From contig JAICKM010000265.1 in the NCBI GenBank assembly GCA_025927935.1, positions 1 through 8,643 of the forward strand: DNA of 8,643 bases, in the 5' to 3' direction. Within the stretch, counting starts at the first letter, position 1. The number at the start of each line of letters is the position of its first letter. A program made the translations under genes and the position numbers. Below, piece by piece: positions 1-5,189 of the stretch. This DNA comes from Chloroflexia bacterium. GTDB lineage: Bacteria > Chloroflexota > Chloroflexia > QHBQ01 > JADMIH01. The notes under the pieces are model-generated. The model searched no databases and was not told where the DNA came from. It worked only from the letters and a program-made list of their open reading frames with translations.

Positions 1-190
1 ACTGTTCATGTCATGCTTTGCATAAGCGCGGTATGTGAACCTTGTCATAGATCGTTGTGACAGGGCGCGGGGGCACTGGGGACTTTAGGACGAGGGAGCC
101 GGCAGCCATATGCCCCGCGCCGATGCGGGCGCAGCCGTCAGGAGAGCGTATGATTCGGGGGCGGCTGTACGGCTCACCTGCACGCAAGCC
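1..190. other. Left-edge intergenic stretch without a convincing gene
   Basis: All six frames are broken by stops within short distances. The only open path to the left edge is a minus-strand frame from about position 48 to 1, and it has no ribosome binding site. A 26-codon plus-strand ORF at 150-230 has a good Shine-Dalgarno (GGAG, 5 nt before the ATG) but runs into a repeat copy, so I do not call it a gene. Positions 124-137 (TGCGGGCGCAGCCG) are repeated exactly at 371-384, within the hairpin after fhs. I see no tRNA, promoter pair or terminator that I can support. Confidence 0.5.
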
Positions 191-224
191 GAGACACTTC
201 GCTTCGCTCAGAGTGACAATTCAT
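191..224 (-). repeat. Dispersed inverted repeat, copy A (34 bp)
   Basis: This copy differs from copy C at 295-328 at only 2 of 34 positions, in the same orientation. It is the inverse of copy B at 247-274. The core on the minus strand reads TGTCACTCTGAGCGAAGCGA. Such elements are familiar as intergenic dispersed repeats in Chloroflexota and some other genomes; that is recollection and needs a genome count. Confidence 0.8.
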
Positions 225-246
225 CAGTAGTCGGTCAACCGCGACC

Positions 247-274
247 TGTCATTCTGAGCGGAGCGAAGAATCTC
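247..274 (+). repeat. Dispersed inverted repeat, copy B (28 bp)
   Basis: The core TGTCATTCTGAGCGGAGCGA is in the opposite orientation to copies A and C. Its reverse complement differs from copy C at about 3 of 28 positions. With copy C it forms a long stem-loop, described separately. Confidence 0.8.
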
Positions 275-322
275 CGTCTTGTCGGCTAAAAGACGAGACT
301 CTTCGCTGCGCTCAGAGTGACA
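247..322. repeat. Long imperfect stem-loop formed by repeat copies B and C
   Basis: Positions 247-280 and 290-322 are inverse complements over about 33 pairs, with three mismatches and one bulged base, around a 9-nt loop (281-289). The pairing extends past the repeat cores (GTCTT at 276-280 with AAGAC at 290-294). In RNA read from the minus strand this lies beyond the fhs stop, so it could block 3' exonucleases or help end transcription. No T-tract follows it, so a classical intrinsic terminator is not supported. Confidence 0.65.
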
Positions 323-328
323 ATTCAT
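295..328 (-). repeat. Dispersed inverted repeat, copy C (34 bp)
   Basis: Near-identical to copy A (2 differences in 34, same orientation) and inverse to copy B. The shared part runs through the trailing ACAATTCAT, so copies A and C are longer than the part shared with B. Confidence 0.8.
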
Positions 329-340
329 GTGTGACAGACT

Positions 341-353
341 GCTCAAAGTGACA
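341..353 (-). repeat. Decayed fragment of the same repeat (copy D)
   Basis: GCTCAAAGTGACA matches the end of copies A and C (GCTCAGAGTGACA) with one difference. The other half of the unit is not recognisable. It is read as a degenerate or truncated fourth copy; it is short, so chance similarity is possible, but it adjoins three full copies. Confidence 0.45.
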
Positions 354-363
354 AGCCTGCCCA

Positions 364-387
364 CCCCGGCTGCGGGCGCAGCCGGGG
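364..387 (-). terminator. Perfect 10-bp GC hairpin just after fhs, no T-tract
   Basis: CCCCGGCTGC (364-373) pairs perfectly with GCAGCCGGGG (378-387) around a 4-nt loop. It starts 11 nt beyond the fhs stop on the minus strand. The strong GC stem fits a transcript 3' end, but the following bases on that strand (TGGGCAGGC) contain no U-run. It could equally be a small extragenic palindrome, since the motif TGCGGGCGCAGCCG recurs at 124-137. The hairpin is certain; the terminator role is a guess. Confidence 0.4.
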
Positions 388-398
388 CAGCACACGGC

Positions 399-2099
399 TT
401 AGAATAGGCCGATGACGTTGCCCTCGGCGTCGATGTCGATGTTGGCGCCGCCCGGCGCCGAGCCGAGGCCCGGCATGGTGCGCATCTCGCCGCACAGGGG
501 ATAGATGAAGCCCGCGCCCGCGCTCAGTTCCACGTCGCGGATGGGCAGTTGATAGCCTTGCGGGCTGCCGATCAGCTTGGGATCGTGCGAGAGGCTGAGG
601 TGGGTCTTCGCCATGCAGACGGTCAGGTCGTTGTAGCCCTTCTCCTGGTAGAGGCGCAACTTCTGCTCGGCCTTGGGTTCGTAATAGACCGACGCCGCGC
701 CGTAGACCTGGGTGGTAATCGCCTCGATCTTCTGCTTGAGCGGCCAGTGGATATCGTAGAGATAGTGGAAGTGGTTGGGCAGTTCGGCGGCGGCGGCAAT
801 GGCCTCGCAGAGGGCCACCGCGCCGGCGCCGCCTTCGGTGAAGTGCGTGGACGGTACGGCGGCCACGGCCCCGGCGCCCAGACCCGCCTCCTGGATCATC
901 GCCACCTCGCGGGCCGTGTCGGTGGGGAAGCGGTTGATGCAGACGACGCAGGGCACGCCGAAACGCTGCACATTCTGGATCTGCGTGATGAGATTGCTCA
1001 TCCCGGCCTCTAGAGCCGCGGTATCCTCCTGCTCCAGGCGCGGATCGAGCGGCTTGCCGGCCACAACCTTGTAGCGCCCGCTGTGCATTTTGAGCGCGCG
1101 CACCGTCGCCACCATGACCACCACGTCGGGCCGCAAGTTACTGACGCGGCACTTGATATCCATGAACTTTTCCATGCCCATATCGGCGCCGAAGCCGCTC
1201 TCGGTGATCAGGTAGTCGCAACACTTAATGCCCATGAGATCGGCCAGCACGGACGAGTTGCCGTGGGCGATATTGCCGAACGGGCCGCAATGAACCAGGG
1301 CGGGGGTGCCTTCCAGCGTCTGCATCAGGTTGGGCTTGATCGCGTCGCGGAGCAGGGCGGTCATGGCGCCGGCCACGCGCAGGTCTTCGGTGGTGACCAG
1401 GCTGCCGTCGTAGCGCCGGGCGACGACGATGCGGCCCAGGCGGGCGCGCAGGTCCAGCATACTGGTGCAGAGCGCCAGCACGGCCATGACCTCGGAGGCC
1501 ACGGTGATGTCAAAGCCGCTCTCGCGGGGGATGCCGTTCTCCTTGCCGCCCAGGCCGACGACGATCTGGCGCAAGGCGCGGTCGTTCATATCGACCACGC
1601 GCTTCCAGGTGATGGTCAGCGGGTCGATGTTCAGCTTGTTGCCGTGTAGCAGCGAGGCGTCAAGGAAAGCCGAGCAGAGGTTATGCGCCGCGCCGATGGC
1701 GTGGATGTCGCCGGTGAGGTGGAGGTTGAAGTCCTCCATGGGCACGATCTGGCTGTAGCCGCCGCCCGCCGCGCCGCCCTTGATGCCGAAGATCGGCCCC
1801 ATCGACGGCTGGCGGATCGCCACGATGCTGCGCTTGCCCAGGTGCTTGAAGCCCTCGCCGATGCCGACCGTCGTGGTGGTTTTGCCCTCGCCCAGCGGCG
1901 TCGGGGTGATGGCCGTCACGTCGATATAGCGGGCGTTGGGCCGGTCCTGCAGCTTGGGCAGCGCCGCCAGCTTGATCTTGGCCTTATAGCGGCCATACGG
2001 TTCCAGGTCGTCTTCGTCCAGGCCCATCTGGGCGGCGATGTCCGTGATCGGCAGCATGGTGGCCGCACGCGAGATCTCCAGATCCGTCGGGAAAGGCAT
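399..2099 (-). CDS. fhs: Formate--tetrahydrofolate ligase
   Basis: This cytoplasmic enzyme joins formate to tetrahydrofolate using ATP, giving 10-formyl-THF. The 566-residue product has the usual family length. It shows the nucleotide-binding loop TPTPLGEGKTT (about 65-75), the family signature KGGAAGGGYSQ (107-117), the conserved stretch NLHLTGDIHAIGAAHN (125-140) and the second signature VATVRALK (330-337). A longer reading from an ATG at 2111 is possible. I chose 2099 because GGAG sits 6 nt upstream of it and because family members start like MPFPTDLEISRAAT; the ATG at 2111 has only a GAAG 2 nt away. It lies 44 nt downstream of folD on the same strand, so it is probably co-transcribed, and the two enzymes act in series. 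A 14-bp palindrome (TTCATT/AATGAA, 2115-2128) lies just upstream of the start; its role is unknown. Assignment is secure. Confidence 0.98.
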   Translation of the reverse strand: MPFPTDLEISRAATMLPITDIAAQMGLDEDDLEPYGRYKAKIKLAALPKLQDRPNARYIDVTAITPTPLGEGKTTTTVGIGEGFKHLGKRSIVAIRQPSMGPIFGIKGGAAGGGYSQIVPMEDFNLHLTGDIHAIGAAHNLCSAFLDASLLHGNKLNIDPLTITWKRVVDMNDRALRQIVVGLGGKENGIPRESGFDITVASEVMAVLALCTSMLDLRARLGRIVVARRYDGSLVTTEDLRVAGAMTALLRDAIKPNLMQTLEGTPALVHCGPFGNIAHGNSSVLADLMGIKCCDYLITESGFGADMGMEKFMDIKCRVSNLRPDVVVMVATVRALKMHSGRYKVVAGKPLDPRLEQEDTAALEAGMSNLITQIQNVQRFGVPCVVCINRFPTDTAREVAMIQEAGLGAGAVAAVPSTHFTEGGAGAVALCEAIAAAAELPNHFHYLYDIHWPLKQKIEAITTQVYGAASVYYEPKAEQKLRLYQEKGYNDLTVCMAKTHLSLSHDPKLIGSPQGYQLPIRDVELSAGAGFIYPLCGEMRTMPGLGSAPGGANIDIDAEGNVIGLF

Positions 2100-2143
2100 T
2101 ACAGGCTCCATTTCTTCATTGAAATGAACGAGGCGTCCGCAGC

Positions 2144-3052
2144 TCAGGCCGCGGACCAGGGATCGTTTAACATGCGGCGCGCCGCTTTGATGGTATTCTG
2201 CACGAGCATGAGATTGGTGACGGGGCCGATGCCGCCGGGCACCGGGGTAATGGCCGACGCGACTTCCTGCGCGCTCACGAAATCGACATCGCCACGCATA
2301 GTCCCGTCCACCACGCTGACGCCGAAGTCGAGCACCACGGCGCCCGGCTTGAGCATGTCGCCGCGCACCAGGTTGGGGCGGCCCACGGCGCTAGCAACCA
2401 CATCGGCCTCGGCCAGTAGGCGGCGCAGCACCGCCGGGGGGGTATGCGAGTGGGCGGTCGTGACCGTGGCGTTGGCGGCCAGCAGCATCAGCGCCAGGGG
2501 CCGGCCCACCACCGCCGACCGCCCGATGACTAGCGCCGATTTGCCGGCCAGGCTGATCCCGTTGCGTCGCAGCAGGGCGAGGCCCGCCTGGGGCGTTGGG
2601 GGCACAAAGTAGTCGAGGCCGCTATAGCTGAGCGCCAGGCGCCCGGCGTTTTCCGGGTGGATGCCGTCCACGTCTTTGGCCGGGTCGAGCACTTCGCTGA
2701 CGGTCTCCGGCCCCAGCGGCGGCGGGAGGGGCATTTGCACGATCACGCCGGCCACTTCGGGCAGCACATTGAGCCGGGTGATCTCGGCCTGGAGCACGCC
2801 GCGCGTAGTGCGCGCGGGCAGATCGATCACCTGCGCGGGCAACTCGACCGTCGCGCAGGTCTTGAGAATCATACGCAGATAGCCCCGCGAGGCCGGGTCC
2901 TCGCCGACAATCACAATCGCCAGACCGGGCAAAACCGGGTGGCGGCGCTTCAGCACGGCGATGGCCGTCGCCGCCTCAGCGCGCAAATCGGCAGCCAGCG
3001 CGCGCCCATCGAGGATGCGCGCCGTGGCCGGCGGGGAAGTTACATGGGCCAT
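2144..3052 (-). CDS. folD: FolD-family methylene-THF dehydrogenase/cyclohydrolase, with divergent active site
   Basis: FolD normally interconverts 5,10-methylene-, methenyl- and 10-formyl-THF with NADP. The 302-residue protein is of usual length. It carries the folate-site segments VQMPLP and DPAKDVDGIHPENAGRL, the substrate loop variant PPTPQAG (usually PCTPxG), the Rossmann segment GRSAVVGRPLALMLL, and the C-terminal TPVPGGIGPVTNLM. One key residue is missing. The motif Y-x-x-x-K that holds the catalytic lysine (Lys54 in E. coli, Lys56 in human MTHFD1) here reads Y58-L-R-M-I62, followed by L63 and K64. Lysine to glutamine-type changes there are known to abolish cyclohydrolase while sparing dehydrogenase activity, so this may be a dehydrogenase-only or altered enzyme. 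The DVGIN-type motif is also changed to DFGVS. An AGAGG about 11-12 nt upstream supports the ATG. It sits upstream of fhs, as expected for a shared folate pathway. Confidence 0.93.
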   Translation of the reverse strand: MAHVTSPPATARILDGRALAADLRAEAATAIAVLKRRHPVLPGLAIVIVGEDPASRGYLRMILKTCATVELPAQVIDLPARTTRGVLQAEITRLNVLPEVAGVIVQMPLPPPLGPETVSEVLDPAKDVDGIHPENAGRLALSYSGLDYFVPPTPQAGLALLRRNGISLAGKSALVIGRSAVVGRPLALMLLAANATVTTAHSHTPPAVLRRLLAEADVVASAVGRPNLVRGDMLKPGAVVLDFGVSVVDGTMRGDVDFVSAQEVASAITPVPGGIGPVTNLMLVQNTIKAARRMLNDPWSAA

Positions 3053-3109
3053 ACAGGGTCTGCCTCTCTATTCGTGTACCAATCGAATCGTTACCCCCAC
3101 ACCAAAACC

Positions 3110-3132
3110 CGGATAAGACCGGCCATTATCCG
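3110..3132 (-). terminator. Weak hairpin overlapping the prepilin peptidase stop
   Basis: CGGATAA (3110-3116) and TTATCCG (3126-3132) form a 7-bp inverted repeat with a 9-nt loop. The peptidase stop codon lies in one arm. On the minus strand it is followed by GGGTTTTGG, a four-T run only. This could be a weak terminator or attenuator between the peptidase gene and folD; the short stem makes chance a real possibility. Confidence 0.3.
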
Positions 3133-3995
3133 CCGCGCGGGATGCCCAGGAGCGCGCGGATACCACCCCAGATGATCAGCCCGATAAAGGCAAAGATGTT
3201 GCCCAGCAAGGGCAAGCGCAATGTGACCCACAACGGCTCGTGGCTGGTATGGGTCAGCAAAAACATCATCGTGACCAGGCAAAGGCCGGGCGCGAAAGGG
3301 AAATAGTTGCCCAAGCCCCGCCGCAAGAACAGGGCCACGCCCACGACGGGTCCCCAGAACAAAGGCGTCACAATACCGGGGAACCCGGTAACGAGACCCA
3401 ACATCACGGCCAGTTCGACATCGCCCCAGGCCAGGCCCTCGCGGCCATAGCGGATGCGCCCCAGCACACGGCCCAGGCCATACATGATGAGCATGATCAC
3501 GCCGCCGACCAGCGCGCCCCAGGCCACCCCACCCAGCCCGATTTCGGGCAGGACGAACCCGCCGAGCAGCCCACCCAGCGCCCCGGCCAGCAAGACCACC
3601 GTGAAGATCTCGTGGCGGCGCCAGTCCATGATCAGCACCGTGAGCAGCACGGCCAGATCGAACAGGTAGAGCAGGAAGCGCCCGTTCCAGCCACCCGCGC
3701 TGATATAGGCCAGCAGCGCCAGCAGGGCCATCGCGGCTTCGACGATGGGCCACCAGCGCGGCAGCGCCAGGCCGCAGACCCGGCAGCGGCCTCCGCGCCG
3801 CAGGTAGCCCCAGATGGGGATGGCATCGGCCCAGGGCAGCCGCCGGCCACGGCGGACGCAGGCCGGCGGGGCGAAGAGCGGCAGGCCCAGCGGCAGCCGC
3901 GCGGCGACCGTCGCCACGACACTGCCGGCCAGCAACCCGGCCAGCAGGGCCAGTACCGCCCCCAGCAGCCAGACGAGCGACGCTTCAGCGCTCAA
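3126..3995 (-). CDS. Prepilin peptidase, A24 (PilD) family, with incomplete cysteine tetrad
   Basis: An integral membrane aspartic protease that cleaves leader peptides of type IV pilins or pseudopilins. The 289-residue product is very hydrophobic, with several membrane spans. The two catalytic aspartates fit D124 (LIMDWRRHEI) and D192 (LAWGDVELAVMLG, the GxGDxKL motif with K changed to E). The N-terminal cytoplasmic domain normally has two CxxC pairs. Here the second pair is intact (C71, C74) but the first is C46-V-R-R49, so one ligand is lost. The start is TTG at 3995: an in-frame TGA lies just upstream and no ATG or GTG is available until residue 27. The TTG overlaps the TGA of a 10-codon ORF, so translation may be coupled. 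It lies 41 nt after mltG and is probably in its transcript. No pilin gene is in view, so the substrate is unknown. Confidence 0.88.
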   Translation of the reverse strand: MSAEASLVWLLGAVLALLAGLLAGSVVATVAARLPLGLPLFAPPACVRRGRRLPWADAIPIWGYLRRGGRCRVCGLALPRWWPIVEAAMALLALLAYISAGGWNGRFLLYLFDLAVLLTVLIMDWRRHEIFTVVLLAGALGGLLGGFVLPEIGLGGVAWGALVGGVIMLIMYGLGRVLGRIRYGREGLAWGDVELAVMLGLVTGFPGIVTPLFWGPVVGVALFLRRGLGNYFPFAPGLCLVTMMFLLTHTSHEPLWVTLRLPLLGNIFAFIGLIIWGGIRALLGIPRGG

Positions 3996-4024
3996 GCGAG
4001 AAACTCACGATACGGCACCAGCAC
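3992..4024 (-). CDS. Putative 10-residue leader ORF overlapping the prepilin peptidase start
   Basis: Directly after the mltG stop, GAGG (4033-4036) lies 8 nt before a GTG at 4022-4024. Ten codons follow (MLVPYREFLA if GTG is read as Met), then TGA at 3992-3994. That TGA overlaps the peptidase TTG start by two bases (TTGA). The ribosome site is far better than anything directly before the TTG, so ribosomes may load here and reinitiate. Alternatively the ten codons are the true N-terminus of the peptidase, separated by a one-base deletion in the genome or assembly: one added base would join the frames into a continuous helix-like start. Confidence 0.4.
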   Translation of the reverse strand: MLVPYREFLA

Positions 4025-4036
4025 GGGATATACCTC

Positions 4037-5077
4037 TTAGCGATTACCACAGCGGACGCGATTGCGCTCGTGCTCGTCGAGCGTGGTGGCGAAAGCGTGC
4101 CCCCCGTTGCCGCAGGCCACGAAGTAGAGAGAGTCGTTGCGCTCCGGGTGGATGGCCGCCTCGATGGAGGCCAGGCCCGGATTGGCGATGGGGCCGGGCG
4201 GCAGCCCCGTGTGGACGTAGGTATTATAGGGATTGTCCACCGTGTTCGGATCGAGCCGCAAATACGGCCACCAGTCGCCTTCGTGACCCAGCGCATACTG
4301 CGTGGTGGGGTCGGCGTCGAGTTTCATGCCCTGCTTGAGCCGGTTGTAGAACACCCCAGCGATGCGCGGACGCTCTGCGTCTAACTGGGCTTCGCGCTCG
4401 ACAATCGAGGCCAGCGTGACAATCTGGTGCAGGGTATAGCCGGTGGCCGTGACATCCTTCCGCATTTCGGGGGTCACCCGCTTGCCGAAGTTGGCGAGCA
4501 TAATGTCGAGTACGCGCTGTTCGCGGTCCGTGCCGTGGCGGGGAAAGCCGTAGGTGTCGGGAAACAGATAGCCCTCGATCTCCCCGCCCGCCGGCCGGTC
4601 GGGCAAAAAGTCGTACTGGAACGTGCCGGTCATGGTCAGCGAGATGAAGCGGTCGCGGTCCACCAGGTCCAACCCGGCCAATTTGTCGGCGATCTGGCCG
4701 ATACGCCAGCCTTCGGGGATCAGCACCTGGACCATAGTGGCGCTGGGGGCACTGGTAATCGCCTCGATGATCTGCTGGGGCGTCATCCCGGCGGACAACT
4801 GAAAATCACCCGCTTTGATCTGTTCCTCCGCGCCGCGCAGCTTGAGATCGATGCGGAACAGGGTGGCTGAATTAATGAGGTGGTTCTGCTCCAGGCGGGC
4901 GGCAATCGAGGCCACACTCTCGCCCTGGTTAATCGTGAACAATTGTTGCGCCGCCGACGCCGGCCCCGCCGCCCGGTTCAGGTCGGTGACGGCGTAGATG
5001 GTAATGCCGGCGGCGATGACACAAACGAGGACGACGAGTCCCAACAGATAGCGCAAGAGCCGAAAGACCGTGGACAT
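4037..5077 (-). CDS. mltG: Endolytic murein transglycosylase MltG (YceG-like)
   Basis: A membrane-anchored lytic transglycosylase that cuts nascent glycan strands and is thought to end their polymerisation. The 346-residue product has a short cytoplasmic start, a single N-terminal membrane helix (about residues 5-30), then an extracellular LysM-like segment (INQGESVASIAARLEQN) and the YceG catalytic domain. Diagnostic stretches are EGYLFPDTYGF, LASIVEREAQ (the first Glu of IVERE is the catalytic one by comparison with E. coli Glu218), RIAGVFYNRL, LDADPTTQYALG and a C-terminal PGPIANPGLASIEAA. Length matches the family. An ATG at 5098 is in frame, but I prefer 5077. A strong promoter places the likely transcription start at this ATG, and the extra residues (MALVQCA) add nothing to the family pattern. 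There is no Shine-Dalgarno upstream of either start. Confidence 0.95.
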   Translation of the reverse strand: MSTVFRLLRYLLGLVVLVCVIAAGITIYAVTDLNRAAGPASAAQQLFTINQGESVASIAARLEQNHLINSATLFRIDLKLRGAEEQIKAGDFQLSAGMTPQQIIEAITSAPSATMVQVLIPEGWRIGQIADKLAGLDLVDRDRFISLTMTGTFQYDFLPDRPAGGEIEGYLFPDTYGFPRHGTDREQRVLDIMLANFGKRVTPEMRKDVTATGYTLHQIVTLASIVEREAQLDAERPRIAGVFYNRLKQGMKLDADPTTQYALGHEGDWWPYLRLDPNTVDNPYNTYVHTGLPPGPIANPGLASIEAAIHPERNDSLYFVACGNGGHAFATTLDEHERNRVRCGNR

Positions 5078-5082
5078 AGCGC

Positions 5083-5112
5083 ATTGTACCAGAGCCACGG
5101 CTCGCGTGGCAA
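5083..5112 (-). promoter_or_regulatory. Sigma70-type promoter of mltG, predicted leaderless
   Basis: On the minus strand TTGCCA (5107-5112, 5 of 6 match) is followed after 18 bp by TACAAT (5083-5088, 5 of 6), with TGG before it as an extended -10. The A of the ATG at 5077 lies 6 nt beyond the -10 box, where transcription would be expected to begin. Both boxes are seen directly; promoter activity is inferred. Confidence 0.65.
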
Positions 5113-5126
5113 ATCGCCGGGGGGGT

Positions 5127-5167
5127 TCGCCGTCTCCCCTCGCCGTGCCGGCGAGGGGAGACGGCGA
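5127..5167. repeat. Perfect 19-bp hairpin between the serine hydrolase and mltG
   Basis: Positions 5127-5145 and 5149-5167 are exact inverse complements around the 3-nt loop TGC. The stem begins TCGCCGTCTCCCCTCGCC. It lies 22 nt past the hydrolase stop and 15 bp upstream of the mltG -35 box. It could end or stabilise the hydrolase transcript, but no T-run follows on either side. It looks like a mobile extragenic palindrome of the kind found scattered in GC-rich genomes. Confidence 0.75.
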
Positions 5168-5189
5168 GTCGGGGCATGGCTGGATCCAG

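Noticed and set aside
1..60. Plus-strand promoter TTGCAT/CATAGA near the left edge
   Set aside because: The -10 match is poor and no gene follows it.
191..328. CRISPR array
   Set aside because: Only three copies, in alternating orientation, with spacers of different length (22 and 20 bp) and no cas genes. This fits dispersed inverted repeats.
2100..2111. Longer fhs starting at 2111
   Set aside because: Only four extra residues; GGAG at the proper distance and family N-termini favour 2099.
549..2612. Long open frames on the plus strand opposite fhs and folD
   Set aside because: They mirror clearly conserved minus-strand genes. Their products are rich in Arg, Ala, His and Gly with no recognisable family, as expected for antisense frames in GC-rich DNA.
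3053..3109. Separate promoter for folD
   Set aside because: Only weak boxes (TTGGTG with no acceptable -10 at 16-18 bp); read-through from the peptidase gene is the simpler view.
3091..3753. Alternative minus-strand frame within the prepilin peptidase
   Set aside because: Shadow frame. The chosen frame has membrane helices and both catalytic aspartates.
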